Below the pieces are notes generated by a model, which was not told the DNA's origin, did not search any database, and saw only the letters and a list, made by a program, of their open reading frames with translations. Both the position numbers and the translations under genes were made by a program. Positions 34,601-46,722 of a DNA stretch of 64,000 bases are shown here, piece after piece. The stretch's first letter is position 1; each line of letters opens with the position of its first letter. Source of the DNA: Cherax quadricarinatus (Eukaryota > Arthropoda > Malacostraca > Decapoda > Parastacidae); the NCBI RefSeq assembly GCF_038502225.1, contig NC_091292.1, forward strand, positions 102,539,128-102,603,127, read 5' to 3'.

Positions 34601-37600
34601 ATGATACTGTTGTAGTGATGGTACTGTTGTAGTGATGATACTGTTGTAGTGATGGTACTGTTGTAGTGATGATACTGTTGTAGTGGTGGTACTGTTGTAG
34701 TGATGGTACTGTTGTAGTGATGGTACTGTTGTAGTGGTGGTACTGTTGTAGTGATGATACTGTTGTAGTGATGATACTGTTGTAGTGATGGTACTGTTGT
34801 AGTGATGGTACCGTTGTAGTGATGGTACTGTTGTAGTGGTGGTACTGTTGTAGTGATGATACTGTTGTAGTGATGATACTGTTGTAGTGATGGTACTGTT
34901 GTAGTGGTGGTACTGTTGTAGTGATGGTACTGTTGTAGTGGTGGTACTGTTGTAGTGGTGGTACTGTTGTAGTGATGATACTGTTGTAGTGATGGTACCG
35001 TTGTAGTGATGGTACTGTTGTAGTGGTGGTACTGTTGTAGTGGTGGTACTGTTGTAGTGATGATACTGTTGTAGTGATGGTACCGTTGTAGTGATGGTAC
35101 TGTTGTAGTGATGATACTGTTGTAGTGGTGGTACTGTTGTAGTGGTGGTACTGTTGTAGTGATGATACTGTTGTAGTGATGATACTGTTGTAATGATGGT
35201 ACTGTTGTAGTGATGATACTGTTGTAGTGATGGTACCGTTGTAGTGATGGTACTGTTGTAGTGGTGGTACTGTTGTAGTGGTGGTACTGTTGTAGTGATG
35301 GTACTGTTGTAGTGGTGGTACTGTTGTAGTGGTGGTACTGTTGTAGTGATGGTACTGTTGTAGTAGTGGTACTGTTGTAGTGATGATACTGTTGTAGTGA
35401 TGATACTGTTGTAGTGATGGTACTGTTGTAGTGATGGTACTGTTGTAGTGATGATACTGTTGTAGTGATGATACTGTTGTAGTGATGATACTGTTGTAGT
35501 GATGGTACTGTTGTAGTGATGATACTGTTGTAGTGATGATACTGTTGTAGTGATGGTACTGTTGTAGTGATGATACTGTTGTAGTGATGATACTGTTGTA
35601 GTGATGATACTGTTGTAGTAGTGGTACTGTTGTAGTGATGATACTGTTGTAGTGATGATACTGTTGTAGTGATGATACTGTTGTAGTGATGATACTGTTG
35701 TAGTGATGATACTGTTGTAGTGATGGTACTGTTGTAGTAGTGGTACGGTTGTAGTGATGGTACTGTTGTAGTGGTGGTACTGTTGTAGTGATGGTACTGT
35801 TGTAGTGGTGGTACTGTTGTAGTGATGGTACTGTTGTAGTGGTGGTACTGTTGTAGTGATGATACTGTTGTAGTGATGGTACTGTTGTAGTAGTGGTACT
35901 GTTGTAGTGATGATACTGTTGTAGTGATGATACTGTTGTAGTGATGATACTGTTGTAGTGATGATACTGTTGTAGTGATGGTACTGTTGTAGTGATGATA
36001 CTGTTGTAGTGATGATACTGTTGTAGTGATGGTACTGTTGTAGTAGTGGTACTGTTGTAGTGATGGTACTGTTGTAGTGGTGGTACTGTGTAGTGATGGT
36101 ACTGTTGTAGTGGTGGTACTGTTGTAGTGATGATACTGTTGTAGTGGTGGTACTGTTGTAGTGATGATACTGTTGTAGTGATGGTACTGTTGTAGTGATG
36201 GTACTGTTGTAGTGATGGTACTGTTGTAGTGATGGTACTGTTGTAGTGATGGTACTGTTGTAGTGATGGTACTGTTGTAGTGATGGTACTGTTGTAGTGA
36301 TGGTACTGTTGTAGTGATGGTACTGTTGTAGTGATGGTACTGTTGTAGTGATGGTACTGTTGTAGTGATGGTACTGTTGTAGTGGTGGTACTGTTGTAGT
36401 GGTGGTACTGTTGTAGTGGTGGTACTGTTGTAGTGGTGGTACTGTTGTAGTGATGGTACTGTTGTAGTGATGATACTGTTGTAGTGGTGGTACTGTTGTA
36501 GTGGTGGTACTGTTGTAGTGGTGGTACTGTTGTAGTGATGGTACTGTTGTAGTGGTGGTACTGTTGTAGTGATGGTACTGTTGTAGTGATGGTACTGTTG
36601 TAGTGGTGGTACTGTTGTAGTGATGGTACTGTTGTAGTGGTGGTACTGTTGTAGTGATGGTACTGTTGTAGTGGTGGTACTGTTGTAGTGATGGTACTGT
36701 TGTAGTGATGGTACTGTTGTAGTGATGGTACTGTTGTAGTGATGGTACTGTTGTAGTGGTGGTACTGTTGTAGTGATGGTACTGTTGTAGTGGTGGTACT
36801 GTTGTAGTGATGGTACTGTTGTAGTGATGGTACTGTTGTAGTGATGGTACTGTTGTAGTGATGGTACTGTTGTAGTGATGATACTGTTGTAGTGATGGTA
36901 CTGTTGTAGTGATGGTACTGTTGTAGTGATGGTACTGTTGTAGTGATGGTACTGTTGTAGTGATGGTACTGTTGTAGTGATGATACTGTTGTAGTGGTGG
37001 CACTGTTGTAGTGATGGTACCGTTGTAATGATGGTACTGTTGTAGTGATGGTACTGTTGTAGTGGTGGTACTGTTGTAGTGATGGTACCGTTGTAATGAT
37101 GGTACTGTTGTAGTGATGGTACTGTTGTAGTGATGGTACTGTTGTAGTGGTGGTACTGTTGTAGTGGTGGTACTGTTGTAGTGATGGTACTGTTGTAGTG
37201 ATGGTACTGTTGTAGTGATGGTACTGTTGTAGTGATGGTACTGTTGTAGTGATGGTTCTGTTGTAGTGGTGGTACTGTTGTAGTGATGATACTGTTGTAG
37301 TGATGGTACTGTTGTAGTGATGGTACTGTTGTAGTGATGGTACTGTTGTAGTGGTGGTACTGTTGTAGTGATGGTACTGTTGTAGTGGTGGTACTGTTGT
37401 AGTGATGGCACTGTTGTAGTGATGGTACTGTTGTAGTGATGGTACTGTTGTAGTGATGGTACTGTTGTAGTGGTGGTACTGTTGTAGTGATGGTACTGTT
37501 GTAGTGATGGTTCTGTTGTAGTGGTGGTACTGTTGTAGTGATGGTACTGTTGTAGTGATGGTACTGTTGTAGTGATGGTACTGTTGTAGTGATGGTTCTG

Positions 37601-40223
37601 TTGTAGTGATTGTACTGTTGTAGTGATGGTACTGTTGTAGTGATGGTACTGTTGTAGTGATGGTACCGTTGTAATGATGGTACTGTTGTAGTGGTGGTAC
37701 TGTTGTAGTGGTGGTACTGTTGTAGTGATGGTACCGTTGTAGTGATGATACTGTTGTAGTGATGGTACTGTTGTAGTGATGGTACTGTTGTAGTGGTGGT
37801 ACTGTTGTAGTGGTGGTACTGTTGTAGTGATGGTACTGTTGCAGTGATGATACTGTTGTAGTGATGATACTGTTGTAGTGGTGGTACTGTTGCAGTGATG
37901 GTACTGTTGTAGTGATGGTACTGTTGTAGTGATGGTACTGTTGTAGTGGTGGTACTGTTGTAGTGATGGTACTGTTGCAGTGATGATACTGTTGTAGTGA
38001 TGATACTGTTGTAGTGGTGGTACTGTTGCAGTGATTGTACTGTTGCAGTGATAATACTGTTGTAATGATGATACTGTTGTAGTGATGATACTGTTGTAGT
38101 GATGATACTGTTGTAGTGATGATACTGTTGTAATGATGATACTGTTGTAATGATGATACTGTTGTAGTGATGATACTGTTGTAGTGCTGGTACTGTTGTA
38201 GTGATGGTACCGTTGTAGTGATGGTACTGTTGTAGTGATGATACTGTTGTAGTGATGGTACTGTTGTAGTGATGATACTGTTGTAGTGATGATACTGTTG
38301 TAGTGATGATACTGTTGTAGTGATGATACTGTTGTAGTGGTGGTACTGTTGTAGTGATGGTACTGTTGTAGTGATGGTACTGTTGTAGTGATGGTACTGT
38401 TGTAGTGATGGTACTGTTGTAGTGATGGTACTGTTGTAGTGATGATACTGTTGTAGTGATGGTACTGTTGTAGTGGTGATACTGTTGTAGTGATGATACT
38501 GTTGTAGTGATGGTACTGTTGTAGTGGTGGTACTGTTGTAGTGATGGTACTGTTGTAGTGATGATACTGTTGTAGTGATGATACTGTTGTAGTGATGATA
38601 CTGTTGTAGTGATGATACTGTTGTAGTGATGATACTGTTGTAGTGATGATACTGTTGTAGTGATGATACTGTTGTAGTGATGATACTGTTGTAGTGATGA
38701 TACTGTTGTAGTGATGATACTGTTGTAGTGATGATACTGTTGTTGTAGTGATGGTACTGTTGTAGTGATGATACTGTTGTAGTGGTGGTACTGTTGTAGT
38801 GATGATACTGTTGTAGTGATGGTACTGTTGTAGTGATGATACTGTTGTAGTGGTGGTACTGTTGTAGTGATGATACTGTTGTAGTGATGATACTGTTGTA
38901 GTGATGATACTGTTGTAGTGATGGTACTGTTGTAGTGATGGTACTGTTGTAGTGATGGTACTGTTGTAGTGATGGTACTGTTGTAGTGATGATACTGTTG
39001 TAGTGGTGGTACTGTTGTAGTGATGATACTGTTGCAGTGATGGTACTGTTGTAGTGATGATACTGTTGTAGTGGTGGTACTGTTGTAGTGATGATACTGT
39101 TGTAGTGATGATACTGTTGTAGTGATGATACTGTTGTAGTGATGATACTGTTGTAGTGATGGTACTGTTGTAGTGATGGTACTGTTGTAGTGATGATACT
39201 GTTGTAGTGATGGTACTGTTGTAGTGATGGTACTGTTGTAGTGATGGTACTGTTGTAGTGATGGTACTGTTGTAGTGATGATACTGTTGTAGTGATGGTA
39301 CTGTTGTAGTGATGATACTGTTGTAGTGATGATACTGTTGTAGTGATGGTACTGTTGTAGTGATGATACTGTTGTAGTGGTGGTACTGTTGTAGTGATGA
39401 TACTGTTGTAGTGGTGGTACTGTTGTAGTGATGATACTGTTGTAGTGATGGTACTGTTGTAGTGATGATACTGTTGTAGTAATGGTACTGTTGTAGTGAT
39501 GATACTGTTGTAGTGATGATACTGTTGTAGTGATGATACTGTTGTAGTGATGATACTGTTGTAGTGATGGTACTGTTGTAGTGATGGTACTGTTGTAGTG
39601 ATGATACTGTTGTAGTGATGGTACTGTTGTAGTGATAATACTGTTGTAGTGATGGTACTGTTGTAGTGATGGTACTGTTGTAGTGATGATACTGTTGTAG
39701 TGATGGTACTGTTGTAGTGATGATACTGTTGTAGTGATGATACTGTTGTAGTGATGGTACTGTTGTAGTGATGATACTGTTGTAGTGATGATACTGTTGT
39801 AGTGATGATACTGTTGTAGTGATGATACTGTTGTAGTGATGGTACTGTTGTAGTGATGATACTGTTGTAGTGATGGTACTGTTGTAGTGATGATACTGTT
39901 GTAGTGATGGTACTGTTGTAGTGATGATACTGTTGTAGTGATGATACTGTTGTAGTGATGATACTGTTGTAGTGATGATACTGTTGTAGTGATGATACTG
40001 TTGTAGTGATGGTACTGTTGTAGTGATGATACTGTTGTAGTGATGATACTGTTGTAGTGATGGTACTGTTGTAGTGATGATACTGTTGTAGTGATGGTAC
40101 TGTTGTAGTGATGATACTGTTCAAATCATCACACTGAACAATCATAACATTGTTCAATGTTCATGTAGACTCTGCTGAACAAATATATGGTCGTAAAGAC
40201 CGTGTCGAGTAGTTAGGTAGACA

Positions 40224-40302
40224 GGTCTACCACTCTACCCCCCCCAGGTCTACCACTCTACCCCCCCCCCCAGGTCTACTACTCTACCTCCCCCCCCCCT
40301 TA
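40224..40302. repeat. Triple short repeat with poly-C
   Basis: Three copies of AGGTCTACCACTCTACC followed by C runs of 8-11 bases. Confidence 0.85.
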
Positions 40303-40586
40303 AAGTTGATACAAATAAGTTATAGAAACTTAACTTATGTAAGTTAGAGGCGACAGGTTGTCAACTTGATCATCCGTTGATTCTGCAGTGTGGCAGTCAC
40401 CACAGCTTGGTCGATCATCTGTGCTGTGACTGGTGAAGTTGTTGAGGGAAGAGAGAGGATGGCGAAGGGAGATGATAGGGAAGGGAAAGGAAGGGAAGGC
40501 AAGGGAGGAGACGAAGAATGCTCCCTTAGCAATCCAAGGTAATGTAAAGGTTACTCAGAACAAAGGGAAATTCCCTGGCTAACCCG
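40303..40586. other. Unique sequence
   Basis: Includes an A/G-rich stretch at 40440-40515. No gene is supported. Confidence 0.5.
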
Positions 40587-40617
40587 AGTCAGGAAACACT
40601 TGTCCTGTTTCCTGACT
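40587..40617. other. Perfect 12-bp inverted repeat (hairpin)
   Basis: AGTCAGGAAACA (40587-40598) and TGTTTCCTGACT (40606-40617) flank a 7-base loop. It lies immediately before the pentamer tract and has no obvious gene to regulate. Confidence 0.8.
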
Positions 40618-40677
40618 GACCTGACCTGACCTGACCTGACCTAAACTAAACTAAACTAAACTAACCTAACCTAGCTA
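40611..40677. repeat. Pentamer tract, TTAGG-like (CCTGA/CCTAA/ACTAA)
   Basis: About five CCTGA units are followed by CCTAA, four ACTAA units and two CCTAA units. CCTAA is the complement of the arthropod telomere unit TTAGG. It is short and degenerate, so a slipped simple repeat is equally possible. Confidence 0.7.
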
Positions 40678-40700
40678 ACAACTTTGTTGGGAATAAGTCG

Positions 40701-41201
<501 letters not shown>

Positions 41202-41260
41202 AAACTGTCCCCGGACATTAATGTGGTCGCAGCTTCCTGCTCTTCACGTTAATTGCAAGT

Positions 41261-41601
41261 CCCCTCGGGTCTTCCCCTCACGTCCCCTCGTGTCTTCCCC
41301 TCTCGTCTCCTCGTGTCTTCCCCTCACGTCCCCTCGGGTCTTCCCCTCTCGTCTCCTCGTGTCTTCCCCTCACGTCCCCTCGGGTCTTCCCCTCTCGTCT
41401 CCTCGTGTCTTCCCCTCACGTCCCCTCGTGTCTTCCCCTCACGTCCCCTCGGGTCTTCCCCTCTCGTCTCCTCGTGTCTTGCCCTCACGTCCCCTCGGGT
41501 CTTCCCCTCTCGTCTCCTCGGGTCTTCCCCTCACGTCCCCTCGGGTCTTCCCCTCTCGTCTCCTCGGGTCTTCCCCTCACATCCCCTCAAGTCTTCCCTT
41601 C
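41261..41601. repeat. 23-bp minisatellite, about 15 copies
   Basis: Two alternating forms, CGTCCCCTCGGGTCTTCCCC and CGTCTCCTCGTGTCTTCCCC plus three bases, give a 46-bp dimer. Confidence 0.9.
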
Positions 41602-41679
41602 TACCTTCCTCTTGAACTAAAATGGCACTGCTCTCTGCTCCCTTCCACAGAAAAAGGTCCTAAGTGAAGAGGGGAAAAG

Positions 41680-41683
41680 AGAG

Positions 41684-41719
<36 letters not shown>
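41680..41719. repeat. (GA)n microsatellite
   Basis: About 18 GA units. Confidence 0.9.
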
Positions 41720-41723
<4 letters not shown>

Positions 41724-41814
41724 TTTCCAAGAATTTTAAAGAAATCTTTTCAATTTACTTAATTTACCTGTTATTTATTGACCACTATCGGTATTGTCTT
41801 TAGTTAAAAAGATT

Positions 41815-42043
41815 TTGTGGGAGGGAGTAGGAGGACATGGGAGGAAGAGAGGACATTAGAGAGAGGGAGGACATGGGAGGAAGAGAGGACATTAGAGAGA
41901 GGGAGGACATGGGAGGAAGAGAGGACATTAGAGAGAGGGAGGACATGGGAGGCAGGAAGGAGGACAGGGAAGGGAGGAGGATATGGGAAGGAGGAGGAAG
42001 AAGGGAGGTAGGATGGAGAAGGAAGGAGAGGAACAGAGTAACT
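41815..42043. repeat. 36-bp minisatellite and purine-rich tract
   Basis: Just over three copies of a unit with GGAGGACATGGGAGGAAGAG and GACATTAGAGAGAGG reach about 41952, then irregular G/A-rich sequence follows. Confidence 0.9.
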
Positions 42044-42487
42044 CAGAATCACTGATGTGAAATATTACAAAATACATAAGTGAAAGTGAGATAAAGATGA
42101 AGGTAGTGAGACACAATAAACTCAGAACATGAGACACAGAGAAACTAAAGAGAAAAATTGTTGCAATGTGCTGAGATAAGAGCAATATCGATCTGATAAA
42201 GTCAGTATTATCATAGATTATGTGAGTGACCATTACAGGTGAGGAAATGTTAGGAGCTGAATTGCCTTAACTTCCTGGTGAAGACGCCACAACTACAGAA
42301 ATTTGTGCCAAGAAACTGGAGACAGAAGTGACAATATTCGTTTTAAGGGAAGAGATATACTAGAGAAACAAAGAGAGAAGTAGAAAGAAAGGGAAGAGAG
42401 AATAGAGGGACTGGTAGTAAAACCCTGGTAATAATACTGTTCCTACCAGGCTGTGGTCACAATGGTAAAAAATACCAACAACTTGAT
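42044..42487. other. Unique AT-rich sequence
   Basis: No gene or known repeat recognised. Confidence 0.4.
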
Positions 42488-42580
42488 GATTCAGACACAT
42501 GTGCAGCAGTTGGGTATCTTAATTATTGAAACATTTCACCTACACAGTAGACTTTCTCAGTTAAATATAGAAGGAGCAAG
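42488..42580 (-). repeat. Decayed hammerhead-type dispersed repeat, copy 4
   Basis: On the minus strand the order is CTGAGAAAG, stem GTCTAC / TGT / GTAGGT, GAAATG, AATAATTAAGATACCCAA, then ACATGTGTC. It aligns with copies 1 and 2. Stem II is kept through G-T pairs, but the CTGA-GA core is damaged. Confidence 0.6.
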
Positions 42581-42694
42581 TGTAGTAGTGAAAGATGATG
42601 TAATCAGTCCATCAGCCTTGGAGAAATAATATTTGAGGTGGTCAGTCCCTCAACTGAAGGAACTACAGATATGTACACTGAGAGTCATGTATGT

Positions 42695-42790
42695 ACTGTA
42701 TCTTTGTCGCCTACGTTCCAAGGAATACAGGTGGAAGGAGCTAAAACGTTCCCAATAATTTAGGTGCTTGAACGAAACGTGTGGACAGGG
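42695..42790 (-). pseudogene. LINE reverse-transcriptase fragment (family B)
   Basis: The minus strand reads KHLNYWERF and YSLERRR, matching the thumb/C-terminal region of the copies at 56273-56971 and 58357-58788 (KHLNYWERLEALDLYSLERR). Both sides are lost or diverged. Confidence 0.75.
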
Positions 42791-42906
42791 AAGGTTCTGC
42801 GTCTTAACACAGCTCTTACAATACAACACTACTAGAGCCCTTGTTGCCAAGGTTCTTGTTATCCGTGGCATGACTGTTGTTACTGGTGACGTGTACTGTG
42901 CTGCTT

Positions 42907-45027
42907 CTGGGTGTAGTACTGGTGTTACTGGTTGTAGTACTGGTGTTACTGGTTGTAGTACTGGTGTTACTGGTTGTAGTACTGGTGTTACTGGTTGTAG
43001 TACTGGTGTTACTGGTTGTAGTACTGGTGTTACTGGTTGTAGTACTGGTGTTACTGGGTGTAGTACTGGTGTTACTGGTTGTAGTACTGGTGTTACTGGT
43101 TGTAGTACTGGTGTTACTGGTTGTAGTACTGGTGTTACTGGTTGTAGTACTGGTGTTACTGGTTGTAGTACTGGTGTTACTGGGTGTAGTACTGGTGTTA
43201 CTGGGTGTAGTACTGGTGTTACTGGGTGTAGTACTGGTGTTACTGGTTGTAGTACTGGTGTTACTGGTTGTAGTACTGGTGTTACTGGGTGTAGTACTGG
43301 TGTTACTGGTTGTAGTACTGGTGTTACTGGTTGTAGTACTGGTGTTACTGGTTGTAGTACTGGTGTTACTGGTTGTAGTACTGGTGTTACTGGTTGTAGT
43401 ACTGGTGTTACTGGGTGTAGTACTGGTGTTACTGGTTGTAGTACTGGTGTTACTGGTTGTAGTACTGGTGTTACTGGTTGTAGTACTGGTGTTACTGGGT
43501 GTAGTACTGGTGTTACTGGGTGTAGTACTGGTGTTACTGGGTGTAGTACTGGTGTTACTGGTTGTAGTACTGGTGTTACTGGTTGTAGTACTGGTGTTAC
43601 TGGTTGTAGTACTGGTGTTACTGGGTGTAGTACTGGTGTTACTGGTTGTAGTACTGGTGTTACTGGGTGTAGTACTGGTGTTACTGGTTGTAGTACTGGT
43701 GTTACTGGTTGTAGTACTGGTGTTACTGGTTGTAGTACTGGTGTTACTGGTTGTAGTACTGGTGTTACTGGTTGTAGTACTGGTGTTACTGGGGTGTAGT
43801 ACTGGTGTTACTGGGTGTAGTACTGGTGTTACTGGGTGTAGTACTGGTGTTACTGGTTGTAGTACTGGTGTTACTGGTTGTAGTACTGGTGTTACTGGTT
43901 GTAGTACTGGTGTTACTGGGTGTAGTACTGGTGTTACTGGTTGTAGTACTGGTGTTACTGGTTGTAGTACTGGTGTTACTGGTTGTAGTACTGGTGTTAC
44001 TGGTTGTAGTACTGGTGTTACTGGTTGTAGTACTGGTGTTACTGGTTGTAGTACTGGTGTTACTGGTTGTAGTACTGGTGTTACTGGTTGTAGTACTGGT
44101 GTTACTGGTTGTAGTACTGGTGTTACTGGGTGTAGTACTGGTGTTACTGGTTGTAGTACTGGTGTTTACTGGTTGTAGTACTGGTGTTACTGATTGTAGT
44201 ACTGGTGTTACTGGTTGTAGTACTGGTGTTACTGGTTGTAGTACTGGTGTTACTGGTTGTAGTACTGGTGTTACTGGGTGTAGTACTGGTGTTACTGGTT
44301 GTAGTACTGGTGTTACTGGTTGTAGTACTGGTGTTACTGGTTGTAGTACTGGTGTTACTGGGTGTAGTACTGGTGTTACTGGTTGTAGTACTGGTGTTAC
44401 TGGTTGTAGTACTGGTGTTACTGGTTGTAGTACTGGTGTTACTGGTTGTAGTACTGGTGTTACTGGTTGTAGTACTGGTGTTACTAATTGTAGTACTGGT
44501 GTTACTGGTTGTAGTACTGGTGTTACTAGTTGTAGTACTGGTGTTACTGGTTGTAGTACTGGTGTTACTGGTTGTAGTACTGGTGTTACTGGTTGTAGTA
44601 CTGGTGTTACTGGGTGTAGTACTGGTGTTACTGGGTGTAGTACTGGTGTTACTGGTTGTAGTACTGGTGTTACTGGTTGTAGTACTGGTGTTACTGGTTG
44701 TAGTACTGGTGTTACTGGTTGTAGTACTGGTGTTACTGGTTGTAGTACTGGTGTTACTGGGTGTAGTACTGGTGTTACTGGGTGTAGTACTGGTGTTACT
44801 GGGTGTAGTACTGGTGTTACTGGTTGTAGTACTGGTGTTACTGGTTGTAGTACTGGTGTTACTGGTTGTAGTACTGGTGTTACTGGTTGTAGTACTGGTG
44901 TTACTGGGTGTAGTACTGGTGTTACTGGTTGTAGTACTGGTGTTACTGGTTGTAGTACTGGTGTTACTGGTTGTAGTACTGGTGTTACTGGTTGTAGTAC
45001 TGGTGTTACTGGTTGTAGTACTGGTGT
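42907..45027. repeat. 21-bp minisatellite, about 101 copies
   Basis: The unit is GTAGTACTGGTGTTACTGG plus TT or GT. At seven codons it leaves frames open on both strands (frames of 296-433 residues made of one 7-residue word), broken only by single-base insertions at about 43792 and 44164. None shows signs of coding. Confidence 0.98.
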
Positions 45028-45104
45028 GTGAGTGCATCCTTGTTCATTCTTCAAGGTTATTCACTTATTTTTAGCATGATTGCAGAACAAACGAGTGAGT
45101 GTTA

Positions 45105-45183
45105 GTGTGAGTCCCTGGGTGCACTCACCCACCTACTTTACAGGGGTCGCGCCACAGCTCCTGGTCCCGCCTCTTAAATCTTC
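45105..45183 (-). pseudogene. LINE 3'-end scrap (family A)
   Basis: CACTCACCCACCTACTTTAC, GGGGTCG and CAGCTCCTGGTCCCGCCTCT resemble the 3' end of family A at 300-360. Confidence 0.6.
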
Positions 45184-45282
45184 ACCTGCAGTGTATGTAA
45201 GAGTGACAGTTTATGTAAGTGGCACTGTAAGAGTGGCAGTGTATATAAAAGTAACACTGAATGTGTGTGTGTGATAGAGTGA

Positions 45283-45324
45283 GAGGGAGAGAGAGAGAGA
45301 GAGGGAGAGAGAGAGAGAGAGAGG

Positions 45325-45355
<31 letters not shown>

Positions 45356-45735
45356 GAAAGAGAGTGAGTTGTGGTTGGAGATCTTTTTTTTTTTTTGGCT
45401 GGAAGGTAAGGTGGTGGAAAAGATTGTGTGAACATAGGATGTGTGTGTTAGTGCTGCTCTGAGGGAGAGGCAGGAAGGGAGAAAAGGCAGGAAGGGAGAA
45501 AAGGCAGGAAGGGAGAAGAGGCAGGAAGGAAGAAGAGGCAGGAAGGAAGAAGCGGCAGAAAGGGAGAAGTAGGAAAGGAGAAGAGGCAGGAAGGGAGAGA
45601 AGAAAGAGAAGGAAAGGAGAGGAGAATTGATAAGTGAAGAGGGAAGGGGCGAAGGGGGAGGGAATAGGGAAGACATAAAGGGAGAGGGGAAGGAAGGGGT
45701 AAAGGGAGAGAGTAAAGGGGAAGTTAGGGGAGTGA
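45283..45735. repeat. (GA)n and purine-rich minisatellite
   Basis: GA runs at about 45283-45353, a T10-12 run near 45385, then about six copies of a 17-bp GGCAGGAAGGGAGAAAA-type unit at about 45469-45600 and further G/A-rich sequence. Confidence 0.85.
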
Positions 45736-46054
45736 CAACATGACAGGTTGCAACTTAGATAATACAAGATTTTACCGTCTATCTCAAGACTATCTACTCA
45801 GAGACTTGAGATATACCTTACCTCTGAGACAGAGTGCATTGTTCCCTGGCAGGTTCCACTTCTTGTACTCTTGTGAGTTAATACTCACAAAGTGCTCGTC
45901 CCACTGGTTCTTAAATCAGTGTATTTTCGAACTTAAACTTAAAAGTGTATATTGTTCAGGTGTTCTATGATGGTTGAGTAAAAATGCTTACACCCACGTT
46001 TGTGTGGCATCTCTTGCCTCTGAGTCTCGAACTTTTCTTTCAGTATTTGAGTGT
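45736..46054. other. Unique sequence
   Basis: No gene recognised. Confidence 0.4.
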
Positions 46055-46420
46055 AGATGAATGGTTCAAAGAACCGACACAATCCTGTCAGACACTGCAA
46101 CTTCTTGGGATCTTAATACTTGGGAATTCTTCGCTTGCCTAACCCTTGGGCACGACCTACTTCCACGTTGGACAAATGTGACACCACCTACAACTGCTGC
46201 ACCTCTCCTGCCATACGGTTTATAAGCTGCTTCTCCGCTCATATGCCGTATTCTATTCAAGATTGATGGAGTGACCACATCGACTCAAGGTTGAGGGACT
46301 GATTACCTCATTCTCCTCCTGTTCTTCAAGTTTATCCTTTGTATGGACTGATGAAGCCACTGTGTGGCGAAACGTTTCCTCAATAAAGATACCCAAGAGT
46401 TGCACATATGTCTAATTTAA
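46055..46420 (+). repeat. Dispersed repeat with hammerhead-like core, copy 2
   Basis: Starts near ATGGTTCAAAGAACCGACA (46061-46079), the inverted complement of the word that ends copy 1. Its right part matches copy 1 through GGGACTGATTACCTC, the hammerhead-like core, AATAAA and GATACCCAAGAG. It ends in GTCTAATTTA, where a SINE follows. No protein is evident. Confidence 0.7.
46338..46388 (+). ncRNA. Hammerhead-ribozyme-like motif with AATAAA
   Basis: CTGATGA (46348-46354), stem II GCCAC (46356-46360) / TGT / GTGGC (46364-46368), GAAAC (46369-46373), then GTT. GGA/TCC and, across an internal loop, CTTT/AAAG could form stem I. AATAAA at 46382-46387. Core and stem II are identical to copy 1 although the sequence around them has diverged. 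Stem III again lacks a loop and is palindromic (AAACGTTT). Confidence 0.5.
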
Positions 46421-46722
46421 CAGTATTTGAGTGTCCATGGTTCGATCTCTGGTACGGGTGGAAACATTGGACATGTTTCCTTACACCTGCTGTCCCAGTT
46501 CACCTAGCAGTAAGTAGGTACCTGGGTGTTAGCCGACTGGTGTGGGTCGCATCCTGGGAAACAACGTTAACGCAAGTTGCCCGAAATGCTCTGCATAACC
46601 CGAGTCCTTATATATAGTCATTGATGTCAGCTACGGTGTGTATAAGTTGTGTCATGTACTTGTAGAAATAAAGATTATCATTATTATTATTATTTTAATT
46701 ATTATTATTATTATTATAATGT
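46421..46722 (+). mobile_element. tRNA-derived SINE, 5'-truncated
   Basis: A B-box-like GGTTCGATCTC (46439-46449) is followed by the body with CACCTAGCAGTAAGTAGGTA, CCTGGGTGTTAGCCGACTGG and TGTGGGTCGCATCCTGG, then GAAATAAAG and an ATT-rich tail (46679-46722). The A box is missing or degraded. A scrap of the same body lies at 59628-59690. Confidence 0.75.

Larger units (their letters stand above)
25513..40121. repeat. 17-bp minisatellite, about 860 copies
   Basis: The basic unit is GTAGTGATGGTACTGTT, with common variants GGTGG, GACGG, GAGGG and GATGAT at the centre. It fills 14.6 kb. The minus strand has no stop in most units, giving frames of up to 2,185 residues that all show the same rotating peptide; these are not genes. 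Variant composition changes along the array: GAGGG/GACGG units are common to about 33100, and GATGATAC and GTAATG units are common from about 34600 rightwards. Confidence 0.98.

Noticed and set aside
40133..40154. 8-bp inverted repeat TGAACAAT/ATTGTTCA as a terminator or transposon end
   Set aside because: Too short, single occurrence, no partner end and no transposase nearby.
25398..40157. Minus-strand Tyr/His/Thr/Gln-rich open frames of up to 2,185 residues
   Set aside because: All frames give the same rotating 17-residue word because 17 is not a multiple of 3. This is repeat composition, not coding.
42768..45074. Several 7-residue-repeat proteins (for example GCSTGVT) on both strands
   Set aside because: The 21-bp unit keeps frames open on both strands at once; single-base insertions at 43792 and 44164 switch frames without consequence.
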